A stretch of DNA of 59,074 nt. Source: Flavobacteriaceae bacterium (GTDB lineage Bacteria; Bacteroidota; Bacteroidia; Flavobacteriales; Flavobacteriaceae). Positions 24,723-34,266 of the stretch are shown here, piece by piece. Each line of letters opens with the position of its first letter. The stretch's first letter is position 1. The stretch covers positions 1-59,074 of the forward strand of contig JALSLK010000031.1 of the NCBI GenBank assembly GCA_026988355.1. The letters are read 5' to 3'. The notes below the pieces were generated by a model. That model worked only from the letters and a program-made list of their open reading frames with translations, searched no databases and was not told the origin of the DNA. Position numbers and translations under genes: made by a program.

Positions 24723-25349
24723 CTACAATACATCTAAACTCCCCTTTCCTTCTCTTATTACTTCGACTTCTCCTTTGGATAAATCGATTACTGTAGATGC
24801 TGTATTGTCTCCATATCCTCCATCGATTACTAAATCAACAATATTTTGCCACTTTTCATAAATCAATTCTGGATCTGTGGTATATTCTAGTAAATCATCT
24901 TCATCATAAATGGATGTGGAAACGATTGGATTCCCTAAAGATTTTACTATTTTTCTTGCTATGTTATTATCTGGCACTCGTATACCTACCGTTTTTTTTC
25001 TTTTAAAAACCTTTGGCAAATTATTATTTCCTGGAAGTATAAATGTATATGCTCCTGGCAAAGCTCTTTTTAACAGTTTAAATGTTGGCGTATCTATTTG
25101 CCTTACATAATCGGATAAATGACTCAAATCGTTACATATAAACGAAAAGTTTGCTTTTGCTAATTTTACACCTTTAATTTTTGCTATTCGCTCTAATGCT
25201 TTTGTATTGGTAATATCACAACCTAGTCCATAAACGGTATCTGTTGGATATATTATTAATCCTCCTTTTCTTAAAACTGCGATTACTTTAGCAATTTCTT
25301 TTTCGTTTGGATTTTCTTTGTAAATTTTTATAAATTCGGCCATTACCAT
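24723..25349 (-). CDS. YrdC/Sua5/YciO-family L-threonylcarbamoyladenylate synthase-like protein
   Basis: 208 residues, a YrdC domain only, of the YciO length class. GGLIIYPTDTVYGLGCDITN, KRKKTVGIRVPDN, GNPIVSTSIYD and STVIDLSKGEVEVIREGKG are the conserved blocks. The family makes threonylcarbamoyl-AMP for tRNA t6A37; the YciO branch is less certain. The start may be Met3 (25343). It precedes lhgO by 3 bp and so is in the same operon. Confidence 0.88.
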   Translation of the reverse strand: MVMAEFIKIYKENPNEKEIAKVIAVLRKGGLIIYPTDTVYGLGCDITNTKALERIAKIKGVKLAKANFSFICNDLSHLSDYVRQIDTPTFKLLKRALPGAYTFILPGNNNLPKVFKRKKTVGIRVPDNNIARKIVKSLGNPIVSTSIYDEDDLLEYTTDPELIYEKWQNIVDLVIDGGYGDNTASTVIDLSKGEVEVIREGKGSLDVL

Positions 25350-25392
25350 CTCTTAATTTAGGCAAATATACTAATATCCTAAATTCTATACT

Positions 25393-26088
25393 TTATTTTA
25401 CTATCAAACGAAATCCTTCGCCATGTATATTTACAATTTCTACATTTGGATCTTTCTTTAAATATTTTCGCAACTTTGCGATATATACATCCATACTTCG
25501 CGATGTAAAGTAATTATCATCTCTCCATATCTTTGTTAATGCTAATTCTCTTGGCATTAAATCGTTTACATGTAATGTTAATAGTCGTAATAATTTACTT
25601 TCTTTTGGCGATAATTTTTGTGGTTCTTCTTTTTTAAATGTTAAATGACGTAGGTTTGTGTTTAGATGAAATCCTCCGATATTAAATTCAATAATTTCGT
25701 CGCTTACATCTGCATCTTCTTTTTTACGTTGTAAGATGGCACTAATCTTATACAACAGCACTTCACTATCAAAAGGTTTATTTAAATAATCGTCTGCTCC
25801 GACTTGATATCCTTTTAACACATCTTCTTTCATTGTTTTTGCTGTTAAAAAAACAATTGGAATGTCTGTATTTGTTACTCGAATATCTTTTGCTAATGAA
25901 AATCCATCTTTCCGAGGCATCATAACATCTAATATACAAATATCATAGTCATTATTTTTAAACATAATTAATCCTTCTAATCCATCTTTTGCTAGTGTTA
26001 CATCATAGTCATTAATGATAAGGTAGTCTTTTAACACTGTTCCAAAATTTGGGTCATCTTCTACTAATAATACTCTTTTATTTGCCAT
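25393..26088 (-). CDS. OmpR-family response regulator
   Basis: 231 residues. Receiver domain with acidic pair DD (11-12), phosphorylation Asp54 in CILDVMMPRKDG, and the Lys in YLNKPF; C-terminal winged helix (about 130-231) with LSPKESKLLRLLTLHVNDLMPR and RSMDVYIAKLRKYL. The partner is the histidine kinase just upstream, 96 bp away. It has its own -7 box at 26132-26139. Confidence 0.93.
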   Translation of the reverse strand: MANKRVLLVEDDPNFGTVLKDYLIINDYDVTLAKDGLEGLIMFKNNDYDICILDVMMPRKDGFSLAKDIRVTNTDIPIVFLTAKTMKEDVLKGYQVGADDYLNKPFDSEVLLYKISAILQRKKEDADVSDEIIEFNIGGFHLNTNLRHLTFKKEEPQKLSPKESKLLRLLTLHVNDLMPRELALTKIWRDDNYFTSRSMDVYIAKLRKYLKKDPNVEIVNIHGEGFRLIVK

Positions 26089-26131
26089 ATCTTTTAATTT
26101 TAATATGAAATCATCGAATTAGATTTGTAGT

Positions 26132-26139
26132 CAAATGTA
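26132..26139 (-). promoter_or_regulatory. -7 box of the response regulator gene (TACATTTG)
   Basis: TAnnTTTG on the minus strand, 43 bp before the ATG, allowing transcription of the regulator without the kinase gene. Confidence 0.5.
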
Positions 26140-26184
26140 CTTTAAAAAATCTAATGTTACTATTTCTAGGGTTAATATTCAAAA

Positions 26185-27762
26185 CTATATTATTGGTAAT
26201 TTAATAAAGAATGTGCTTCCGTTTCCTTTTTCACTTTCTACATAGACATTACCATGGTGATATTCTACTATTTTCTTAACGTATGCAAGTCCTAAACCAT
26301 GTCCTTTTACGTTGTGTATATTTCCTGTTTGTTCTCTAAAAAATTTTTCAAATATATTTTTTTGTATTTGTTTACTCATTCCTATTCCTTGATCTTTTAT
26401 CTTTACTAGAACATAATTTCCTGCATTTTCTGTAAAAATATCTATTTTTGGTTCTTTATTTGTATATTTTACTGCATTATCTAATACATTTACAATCACA
26501 TTTGTCATGTGTAACTCACTTGCTGACATTTCTGTTTGTATTGCCTCTAAGTGTGTTTTTACATATCCTCCTTTATTATGTATTATTAAACTAACGTGCG
26601 CTATTGCATCTTCTATTATGTCGTGAATATCTACTATTTCCTTACTAATTTCTAGTTGATTTTTTTCTAATTTTGAAATTTGCAATACGTTTTCTACTTG
26701 TGCATGCATTCTTTTATTCTCTTGACGTATCATTTTGACATACTTTAAGACCTTATCGTTATCTTCTATTATCTTTGGGTTTTTTATTGCATCTAACGCC
26801 AAATTAATCGTTGCTATTGGCGTTTTAAATTCGTGCGTCATGTTATTTATAAAATCTGTTTTAATCTCCGAAATCTTTTTTTGTTTTAACAGTTGATATA
26901 TTGCACTTGCAAATGCCAAGATTATAAATAGTATAAAGGTTGATGCTAATATTAATTGATTTTTAATATTTGCCATGATGTATTCTTTCTTTTCTGGAAA
27001 GTTTACATATAAGACATAATCATTTTTATCTTTATCTGATTTGAATAATGAAATTGGATAACTATTTGCGTTTCTTTTAAATTTTTTTGTTCTTAATTTT
27101 GTATAATACTCTCCTTCTAATACGCCATATTCATAAGGTGTCTCTATGCCTCTTTCTTTTAGTTTGTTTGTAATTTTAAACTGTAATTCTGTATTACTTA
27201 CACGTTTATAAATTGGTTTTCTTGGTGCGGTTTCTTTAAATAAATCTTCATAAACTATTTTATCAAAAGCGGACATTTTTCCAATATTTACTACTTTAAT
27301 ATTTGGTTTTATTCTATTCAAATCTTTTTTTCTCAAAAAATCTGGTGATGTAATTTCTTTTTCTTTTTTAATAAAATAGGATTTATAGGTTCGTAATGCA
27401 TTGCTAGAATCTTTATTTAATATTGCTATCGGACTTTCAAAGTTATCTGCCAAGATACTTTGCTTGTATGTAAATAACTCATTGTTTACTGTATCGAATT
27501 TTTGATACACGATTTCGCGTAATTCTCTTTTTTTTAGATTTCGCAACTCGCTAATAATCGGATTTAGCTCTTTTATATAATCTCGAAATTCTCTATCGTT
27601 TATACTTTGAGATACATCTACTAATGCAGATTTTACATTGGTTGTAAATTGTTTTTCTCGAATTTCAATAGAGCTATTTATCCAAAATATTTGGACTGCT
27701 ATAATACCTATTAAGGCTATACTCATTACCGCTATTAGAAGAAAAAATAGTTTTTTACTCAT
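26185..27762 (-). CDS. Membrane sensor histidine kinase
   Basis: 525 residues. Two transmembrane segments (about 7-29 and 268-290) enclose a 235-residue periplasmic sensor. HisKA: INNMTHEFKTPIATINLALDAI with His310. HATPase: VLDNAVKYTNKEPKID (N box), IKDQGIGMSKQIQKNIFEKFFRE (G1/F boxes), GLGLAYVKKIVEYHHG (G2). It forms a two-component system with the following OmpR regulator. The signal is unknown. Confidence 0.93.
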   Translation of the reverse strand: MSKKLFFLLIAVMSIALIGIIAVQIFWINSSIEIREKQFTTNVKSALVDVSQSINDREFRDYIKELNPIISELRNLKKRELREIVYQKFDTVNNELFTYKQSILADNFESPIAILNKDSSNALRTYKSYFIKKEKEITSPDFLRKKDLNRIKPNIKVVNIGKMSAFDKIVYEDLFKETAPRKPIYKRVSNTELQFKITNKLKERGIETPYEYGVLEGEYYTKLRTKKFKRNANSYPISLFKSDKDKNDYVLYVNFPEKKEYIMANIKNQLILASTFILFIILAFASAIYQLLKQKKISEIKTDFINNMTHEFKTPIATINLALDAIKNPKIIEDNDKVLKYVKMIRQENKRMHAQVENVLQISKLEKNQLEISKEIVDIHDIIEDAIAHVSLIIHNKGGYVKTHLEAIQTEMSASELHMTNVIVNVLDNAVKYTNKEPKIDIFTENAGNYVLVKIKDQGIGMSKQIQKNIFEKFFREQTGNIHNVKGHGLGLAYVKKIVEYHHGNVYVESEKGNGSTFFIKLPII

Positions 27763-27767
27763 CTTTA

Positions 27768-27775
27768 CAAAGTTA
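27768..27775 (-). promoter_or_regulatory. -7 box of the kinase gene (TAACTTTG)
   Basis: TAnnTTTG ends only 5 bp before the ATG (27762-27760). The predicted transcript is leaderless or nearly so. Confidence 0.45.
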
Positions 27776-27844
27776 GCTTTTCATTAAATAGAGTTGTTAA
27801 TTTTTAACTTACATTAACTATAAATCTAATTTTTTAACAGTTTT

Positions 27845-28456
27845 TTAAGATTTTTTGCAATCTAATGCTAATTTTATTAGGTTTTTATAAATTTTTAAAA
27901 CCGCTGCTTTCGTTTTTTTTAATTCTATATTATGAATTATAAAATTCGACTTTTGGGCTTTTATTTCATCACTCCATTGGTTATCTATTCGTTCTTTTAC
28001 TTTTTGCCTTGTTGTACGATCTCTTTTTACAACTCTATTAATTCTTTCTTCTTCTGGTGCTATTACAGCTATGATATAATCGCAATACTTGTCACTTCCA
28101 TTTTCGAATAAAATAGCATTTTCTTGTATTACATACGTAGCTACTTTCTCTTTTTTTTTTACCCATTTTTTAAAATGTTGATTTACTTTTGGATGTACTA
28201 TCGAATTTACAAAATCTAAATTTTCTTTTTTTGTAAAAATTAAATTTGCTAAAAAGGTCTTGTTTAACTGTTGGTTATGATATACTTTTTCTCCAAATTT
28301 TTCTATTAATTTTTTACGTATGTATTTGGAGTTCAACATTAGCTTTTTTGCTTCGTTATCTGTATAATAAACAGCAATATCTAATTGTTCAAACAATTTT
28401 GCTACTGTTGATTTTCCACTTCCTATTCCTCCTGTTAAACCTACAATTAATGTCAT
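27845..28456 (-). CDS. coaE: Dephospho-CoA kinase
   Basis: 203 residues. It performs the last step of coenzyme A synthesis. P-loop GLTGGIGSGKSTVAKLF (7-23), YYTDNEAKKLM, VHPKVNQHF and RTTRQKVKERIDNQWSDEIK are family blocks. Its start overlaps the stop of ybbR by 4 bp. Confidence 0.94.
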   Translation of the reverse strand: MTLIVGLTGGIGSGKSTVAKLFEQLDIAVYYTDNEAKKLMLNSKYIRKKLIEKFGEKVYHNQQLNKTFLANLIFTKKENLDFVNSIVHPKVNQHFKKWVKKKEKVATYVIQENAILFENGSDKYCDYIIAVIAPEEERINRVVKRDRTTRQKVKERIDNQWSDEIKAQKSNFIIHNIELKKTKAAVLKIYKNLIKLALDCKKS

Positions 28457-29409
28457 CGCTTAATTAAAAATTCAATTTTTTTGGGTGTTATTTTTATATC
28501 TGATACCAAATTTGATTTTTTTATTACTACGGGCAATAAATAATTTAAGTTTTCCTCTTTTGTTTTGTTGTAATCGCAAACCACTTTAAAATCTGAAGCA
28601 TTTATTTTATTAAAATTTTCTAAACTTACCTTATAGGTTAATTCTATGGTTTTTGAAAATGTATTAATATTAAATTCTTCTGGTAAATTTTGAATTTCAA
28701 ATGTTACTTCTATATTTCCTTCTGTAAATTTTTTTACTTTTCCGCTTATTTCTATTGTTGTTTTTGAAAAATGAATTTTATCTAATTTTTTTGGTATTGC
28801 TAGTGAAATTTTTTTCTTAAACCCCGAAGATATATTATCTAACTCCAACAATTCTGTTTTTATACTTTGTATCGAATCTATTTGTCTTTCTGCTCCTGTT
28901 ATTGTTACTGTTTTTGGAGAAATCTCGATTTCATCTAATAAATTATAGCCTGATTTATAATTTATATTTAAGACTGGTATTACATTAATTTTTTTGTGCT
29001 TTAACTTTCCAAAGTCAAAAAACAGTGTGTCTGGATTAATTTTAATTATAGTTTCTTCGGAACTTAATTGTGTTTGAAATTCGGACAAATGTCTGTTTGT
29101 TACATAATAGAATTTTCCTGCTTTCTTTTTTATTTTTTTTAGATCTACTTTTAAATTTGATGTATTTATATTATAACCTAACAATTTAAATCCTGTTGTT
29201 TTTAATACTATAGATAATTTATCTTCTGGTTTATTTTGTAATATTTTATCTTTTGTTGCATTAATATATTTTACGTTAAACGCAACTGTATGTGTATATT
29301 CTTTCGATAATTTTGAAAGTGTCCAAAACAAAACGGATAAGGACAAAAAAATAAAAAACACTCGTATTTTTTTATTTCTTCTAAAATTAATTTTCTTTTC
29401 TTTTGTCAT
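28453..29409 (-). CDS. YbbR/CdaR-like domain protein
   Basis: 318 residues. One transmembrane helix near the N-terminus (VFFIFLSLSVLFWTLSKL) anchors a periplasmic part with repeated YbbR modules: VIPVLNINYKSGYNLLDEIEISPKTVTITGAERQIDSI is the diagnostic one. In Firmicutes YbbR proteins regulate the c-di-AMP cyclase CdaA; in Bacteroidota this gene sits with yajC and coaE and its function is unknown. Confidence 0.85.
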   Translation of the reverse strand: MTKEKKINFRRNKKIRVFFIFLSLSVLFWTLSKLSKEYTHTVAFNVKYINATKDKILQNKPEDKLSIVLKTTGFKLLGYNINTSNLKVDLKKIKKKAGKFYYVTNRHLSEFQTQLSSEETIIKINPDTLFFDFGKLKHKKINVIPVLNINYKSGYNLLDEIEISPKTVTITGAERQIDSIQSIKTELLELDNISSGFKKKISLAIPKKLDKIHFSKTTIEISGKVKKFTEGNIEVTFEIQNLPEEFNINTFSKTIELTYKVSLENFNKINASDFKVVCDYNKTKEENLNYLLPVVIKKSNLVSDIKITPKKIEFLIKR

Positions 29410-29522
29410 TAAATTGTTTCCTTTTATTCTCGCGCTAAGGTATTAAAATTAAACCAAAAAAAAGAGTTCTAATAATTTAGAACTCTTCGTTAATAAAATT
29501 GTTACTTTATTTTATTTTTTTA

Positions 29523-29825
29523 CTACTTTTTTAACTTCTTACTCATTTCCATAGAAATGGCAGAACGTTCAAATTTTATTCTTCCTGCACTTGTTTCTAC
29601 AATAACTGTATTATCGTTTTCTACAAAGTCAATAATTTTACCATGTATTCCACTTGTCATTATTACCTTATCTCCTTTCTTTATAGAAGTCTGAAATGTC
29701 TTTTCATTTTTTTGACGTTTCATTTGCGGTCGTATCATAAAAAAATACATTATCGCAAACATTGCCAATAAATAAGGTATCATAGATGATCCTCCTCCTG
29801 CTTGTAAAAATAGTATTAAACTCAT
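29523..29825 (-). CDS. yajC: Sec translocon accessory protein YajC
   Basis: 100 residues. One transmembrane helix (YLLAMFAIMYFFMIRPQMKRQ) with the conserved FxIRPQxKR, then a soluble domain KKGDKVIMTSGIHGKI typical of YajC. It partners SecDF at the inner membrane. It lies 10 bp after the DUF1573 gene. Confidence 0.93.
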   Translation of the reverse strand: MSLILFLQAGGGSSMIPYLLAMFAIMYFFMIRPQMKRQKNEKTFQTSIKKGDKVIMTSGIHGKIIDFVENDNTVIVETSAGRIKFERSAISMEMSKKLKK

Positions 29826-29835
29826 ATATTTAATC

Positions 29836-30390
29836 TTATTTTGTAGCTGCTTTTAATTTTTCTGCTTCTGCTTTTGCTTTTCTTTCTGCTTGTTGCTGCG
29901 CTCTTTTTGCTGCTCTTTCTGCTCTTATTTTTTCTTGTTCTGGATCTGGAGTAACTTGCGCTTTAATTTTTACGATTTCTCTTCCTTTGTTTGTATTACA
30001 AGTAACTGTTACTGTTTTTTGTTGTCCGTTTGGCTTTCCTTTAGAGTTAAATTTTACTGTAAATTCGCCTTCTTCTCCTGGCATTATTGGTTGTTTTGGC
30101 CATCCTGATGGTACGGTACATCCACAACTTCCTTTAATTCGTGTAATTAACAGTTCCGATTTTCCTGTATTTTTAAATTTGAATTTTGTTTCTACTACTT
30201 CTCCTTCTTTAATAACTCCCCAATCGTGTATTGTTTTTTCAAACTCCATTACTGGCGCATCTACTCTATTTGCAATATTTCTCGTTGTTGCTTTTTCTAA
30301 ATTTTCTTTTTTAATTTTTGCAGATGCTTCTTCTTTACATGATGTAAATGCTATAGCTACTATGGCTAATATTAATGTTACTTTTTTCAT
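29836..30390 (-). CDS. DUF1573 lipoprotein
   Basis: 184 residues from Met MKKVTLILAIVAIAFTSCKEE (lipobox FTSC). The ATG at 30432 lies on the -7 box and is rejected. The domain reads VMEFEKTIHDWGVIKEGEVVETKFKFKNTGKSELLITRIKGSCGCTVPSGWPKQPIMPGEEGEFTVKFNS, an Ig-like DUF1573 fold with the CGC motif. The tail is a charged Ala/Lys/Glu helix. Function unknown; always in this neighbourhood in flavobacteria. Confidence 0.88.
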   Translation of the reverse strand: MKKVTLILAIVAIAFTSCKEEASAKIKKENLEKATTRNIANRVDAPVMEFEKTIHDWGVIKEGEVVETKFKFKNTGKSELLITRIKGSCGCTVPSGWPKQPIMPGEEGEFTVKFNSKGKPNGQQKTVTVTCNTNKGREIVKIKAQVTPDPEQEKIRAERAAKRAQQQAERKAKAEAEKLKAATK

Positions 30391-30429
30391 TTTATAAAAT
30401 TTTAATGATTTGTTATATTTTATGGACGT

Positions 30430-30437
30430 CAAATGTA
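30430..30437 (-). promoter_or_regulatory. -7 box of the DUF1573-yajC operon (TACATTTG)
   Basis: TAnnTTTG on the minus strand, 40 bp before the chosen DUF1573 start. Confidence 0.5.
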
Positions 30438-30454
30438 AAAAAATATTTTTCTTT

Positions 30455-31390
30455 TTACAATAATCCTCTACCTATTTTACTAATTTTTCCACTTTTTTGG
30501 TATTCTTTCTCTATTTTGTCTAAAACTCCGTTAATAAAGAAGCTACTTTTATCAGACGAATAGTCTTTTGCTATTTCTAAATATTCATTTATGGTAACTT
30601 TAGTTGGTATGGATGGAAAGTATAAAAATTCACTCATTGCCATTTTTATCAATATCAAGTCTATTTCTGCAATACGATCGTAATCCCAATTTGGTGTTTT
30701 TTTATCTATTTCTTCATCGTATTCTGTATGATGTAATACTACTTTTTCAAATAATTCTTTTACAAACGCTCGATCATCTTCGTCTTTATACAAGTTATCT
30801 AAAACCAATTTATCGGTTAATTTTGAATATGTTTTTAATACGGATGTATTTACAAATGGCACATCATCTACCCATCCTATATATTGGTCTTCGTAATAAT
30901 CTAATAGCTTATCGTTTGGCGCTATTATTTCTTTAAAAATTGCAATTGCAAATTGCTTATCTTCTTTAAATGATGGATTCTTATTTTTATCGTATTCTTT
31001 AAGAATTGCACTTGTTTTTATCTTATCATAAATAACTTGAAGATACTCTGTTGCTTCTTTCCAGTTGTCTATCTTTTTATTTGCTATGACTTCCGATAAG
31101 GAAACACTATTTGCTATTATTTGTATGAACTTATTTTGAGAAAGGTTTTCTATTGCTTGTTTGTTTTCTACCGATGACACTACTCGATTCTTATTTGTAA
31201 TTGCTAGTCTTTTCTTTACAAATTTTTGTACCTCTACCAATAAACTTAACTGTAAAACATATAAATTATATAACTTATCTATACTAAAGAATAAAAACTT
31301 TTCTTCTCTCTTTAAATCATCACTTTTAGATTGTAATAATGCATATACACTTTGCATTACTTTGATACGAATATGTCTTCTGTTTAACAT
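30455..31390 (-). CDS. nusB: Transcription antitermination protein NusB
   Basis: 311 residues. It starts MLNRRHIRIKVMQSVYALLQS, typical NusB, and ends with the NusB core DRIAEIDLILIKMAMSEFLYFPSIPTKVTINEYLEIAKDYSSDKSSFFINGVLDKI. A middle helical insertion makes it about twice the E. coli length, which is normal in Bacteroidota. It supports rRNA antitermination with NusE. Confidence 0.93.
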   Translation of the reverse strand: MLNRRHIRIKVMQSVYALLQSKSDDLKREEKFLFFSIDKLYNLYVLQLSLLVEVQKFVKKRLAITNKNRVVSSVENKQAIENLSQNKFIQIIANSVSLSEVIANKKIDNWKEATEYLQVIYDKIKTSAILKEYDKNKNPSFKEDKQFAIAIFKEIIAPNDKLLDYYEDQYIGWVDDVPFVNTSVLKTYSKLTDKLVLDNLYKDEDDRAFVKELFEKVVLHHTEYDEEIDKKTPNWDYDRIAEIDLILIKMAMSEFLYFPSIPTKVTINEYLEIAKDYSSDKSSFFINGVLDKIEKEYQKSGKISKIGRGLL

Positions 31391-31416
31391 TAAAAGTGCC
31401 TATTTTTATTTGAGCG

Positions 31417-31424
31417 CAAATATA
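31417..31424 (-). promoter_or_regulatory. -7 box of nusB (TATATTTG)
   Basis: TAnnTTTG on the minus strand, 27 bp before the nusB ATG. Confidence 0.5.
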
Positions 31425-31563
31425 GAATAATTTAATATTTATGTTTTCTTTTTCTCTTTTTTTATTTGGATGTTTTTATTCTTAAATTTTATTTTTTGAT
31501 TCGAAAACTCTGTCTGATATAAAATAGAACTGTACTCCTTAATTTAAGGCCTACTTATTCTCT

Positions 31564-34266
31564 TTAAAAAGAATAATTTAAACCAATAACAACATAGCGT
31601 TTAAATATATTTTTTGATACAATGCTTTTTGAAAATTCTGTATTATTTACTTGATCGTATGTACTTCGATTAAGTAAATTTTTTGCAAGTATAAAATACT
31701 CCATTTTTCGTTTAGAAATGTAGTTAAATGAAAAATCAATAAACAATTGATTTTCTGTAACTTTTATACCTCTAGGTAAAATTAAGTTATTGGTAATATT
31801 TGCGTAAGCTTTTTTGCTTATTTTTAAATTAAATTCAAGTTTCGTATTTATTATACTATTAAGAAATGCTTGTGAATTTTCTTGTTTATTCTCAATATAG
31901 CTATAGTTCATATTTGCTTTATAATTAAAAAATCCTTTGAATGCGCTATTTGCTCTAAAATTTGTGGTATACACCGATGACCAAACACTTTGAAATCTAT
32001 TTTGATTCAATAAATTATAATATGTGTTAAAATTTGCATTCGTATTGATAGTAATCTTAGTATTAATTTTATCTATAAAAAAACTTGTCGTAGCCAAAAT
32101 ATTTATGTCTTTTTTGGTTAATGGGGTTTGAAAATATGTTATGATACTTATATCTTCACTAATATTTTGTTTACTCATATAAGTATTCTTTACTTCGTTT
32201 AAAGATGCTAATAATGAAAAATTAGATTGTTGTAATAAATCATAATGAGAAAAATTTGCATATATGTTTAAGTCTTTTTTCAAGTTTAAAGATGGGTTAT
32301 TTGTGGTAATCGCTCTAGTATCTATAAGCAATGGGTTTGTGTACATATAACGATTAGACAATTGCGATGTTTTATTAGAAACTCCTATGGATAGTATATT
32401 TTTTTTACTAATTTTATAACTTAATTTTGTATTTGTATTAAAATACAAATCCTTTTTTGTTATGATCTGATTATCTATTTTTTGATTTATTTTTCGCTTT
32501 AATCTTCCTAATTCAATTTTTTCAGAAATCTTAATTTTTTTGGTTATATTGTAATTATATTTCACAATTAAATTAGATATTTCATTTCGAAATGAGTAAG
32601 CATTATTATTACCATTATTATTAAAAACAAATTTCGAATCTTCTTTATCGTATTTATGTTGTAGCATAAGCTCTATATTATTCCTTTTAATTTTTCTAAG
32701 ATACTTTAGATAAGCTCCTAAAATAAATCTTTTACTGTCAACCAATTCTTCATTAAAGACTTCATTGTTATACCTAATTGCCTCTCCTAAAAAAGTTACA
32801 TCTTGCCTCATTTTATCATTAGAACTCAGCAAATTCATTTCAAGCAATTCGTTTGAAGATATTTTACTACTAAAATTTAATTCTTGATCAAAATATTTTT
32901 TAACACTTTTTAGTTGCGTATTATAATTCAAATTTTGATTCTGTATATTTTCTTGATAAAAATCATCTTTTTTATTTACGATACGATTATTATATTTTAA
33001 CACAGCCAATGGTGATATATCATAAATAATAGTATTATCCATTTTAAAATAAAAAGGTTCTTGTGTGTTTTGAATTTTATTAGAAATATTAATTTCTTCT
33101 CTATTAATTATTATTTGATTTTTTGATGAATATCCATACTTTTTAATATCCTTAAAAACAGATAGGTTATTTCTAAATTTTATTTTTTTTGATAATTTAA
33201 TTAAATTACTGTAGGTTCCATATTTTATATTATTAATATAACTTCTAGGAAAATTCGATTCTTGTTTTACACTGCTTTCTTTTAAAAAATCGATACTGTA
33301 TTTACTTAATTCACTTCTGTTTTCTGAAATGTATGTTTCTTTTTCGAATGAAGTCTGATTCATTGAAACATTATTAAAGTTAAAAACACCAAACCCCTTT
33401 ATTTTATTCGATAAATTAATAGTGTTTGCATTTATTAGATGATTATCAATACCTAATCCTAATGCAATCTCTCCTGAGAATTTTATTTTTTTCTTTTTAA
33501 ATTTTAAATTTATAACAACTTTATTCGATTTTGTTAATCCTTTTTTAAGGCGATTATTGTGATAATCTTCTATTGCTTCTACTTTATCAACAATTTCTGA
33601 TGATATATTACGTGCTCCAATCGAATAATTTTTACCAAACAGATTATCTCCGTCTAACAATAATGTTTCGATTGGTTTTCCTTTATAAATTATTTGTCCT
33701 GTTTTTTCATTTACACGAATTCCTGGCATGTTTTTTAAAACATTAATAATTTTTCTGTCATTTGCCTTTTTAAATTTGGAGACATTATAAACAACTGTGT
33801 CCTTTTTTATTTTAATTTTTTTTATATCTGATACAATAATAACTTCATCTAATTCATTAATTTCTTCATTAAGGATAAAATCATTTTTGTATAATTTAAT
33901 TTCTTTTTTTAATACTACTTCTTTAAATTTGGATGTATAAGAAAGTCCTTGACATTTAATTATTACTGAAGAAACATTATTATCGGTAATAGTAATATGA
34001 TAATTTCCATCAATCTTTGGTACGGTATATTCTAGAACTTGATTTGTTTCTTTATCTATTATTACTACATAGCAGTTATTAATTTCTTCTCCTTTTTCAT
34101 TTTTAATTACTCCTTTAAAGTTTTGAGCTGTTATACTTGTTGTAATACAAACAAAAAAAAGCCCTAATATAGAGCTTCTTATTTTTTTTGATCGTATATC
34201 AATTAATTTATAAGCCAATATCCTCAACCAAATCAATATTAAATTCGTAGTCTGTGTCTTGTTCAT
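31564..34266 (-). CDS. TonB-receptor-like outer-membrane beta-barrel protein
   Basis: 900 residues. The first 30 residues overlap the end of the GLPGLI gene; the signal (SSILGLFFVCITTSITAQ) begins near residue 31 and no in-frame ATG lies nearer, so the overlapping start at 34266 is kept. After the signal comes a carboxypeptidase-regulatory-like Ig domain (NFKGVIKNEKGEEINNCYVV), then a plug-like segment (KKDTVVYNVSKFKKANDRKIINVLKNMPGIRVNEKTGQIIYKGKPIETLLLDGDNLFG) and a long barrel ending YVVIGLNYSF. It has no obvious TonB box. Such proteins often follow GLPGLI genes. The substrate may be the small peptides encoded upstream (inference). Confidence 0.85.
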   Translation of the reverse strand: MNKTQTTNLILIWLRILAYKLIDIRSKKIRSSILGLFFVCITTSITAQNFKGVIKNEKGEEINNCYVVIIDKETNQVLEYTVPKIDGNYHITITDNNVSSVIIKCQGLSYTSKFKEVVLKKEIKLYKNDFILNEEINELDEVIIVSDIKKIKIKKDTVVYNVSKFKKANDRKIINVLKNMPGIRVNEKTGQIIYKGKPIETLLLDGDNLFGKNYSIGARNISSEIVDKVEAIEDYHNNRLKKGLTKSNKVVINLKFKKKKIKFSGEIALGLGIDNHLINANTINLSNKIKGFGVFNFNNVSMNQTSFEKETYISENRSELSKYSIDFLKESSVKQESNFPRSYINNIKYGTYSNLIKLSKKIKFRNNLSVFKDIKKYGYSSKNQIIINREEINISNKIQNTQEPFYFKMDNTIIYDISPLAVLKYNNRIVNKKDDFYQENIQNQNLNYNTQLKSVKKYFDQELNFSSKISSNELLEMNLLSSNDKMRQDVTFLGEAIRYNNEVFNEELVDSKRFILGAYLKYLRKIKRNNIELMLQHKYDKEDSKFVFNNNGNNNAYSFRNEISNLIVKYNYNITKKIKISEKIELGRLKRKINQKIDNQIITKKDLYFNTNTKLSYKISKKNILSIGVSNKTSQLSNRYMYTNPLLIDTRAITTNNPSLNLKKDLNIYANFSHYDLLQQSNFSLLASLNEVKNTYMSKQNISEDISIITYFQTPLTKKDINILATTSFFIDKINTKITINTNANFNTYYNLLNQNRFQSVWSSVYTTNFRANSAFKGFFNYKANMNYSYIENKQENSQAFLNSIINTKLEFNLKISKKAYANITNNLILPRGIKVTENQLFIDFSFNYISKRKMEYFILAKNLLNRSTYDQVNNTEFSKSIVSKNIFKRYVVIGLNYSF

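Noticed and set aside
30455..31390. NusB with an unusual insertion
   Set aside because: The length of about 310 residues is usual for flavobacterial NusB.
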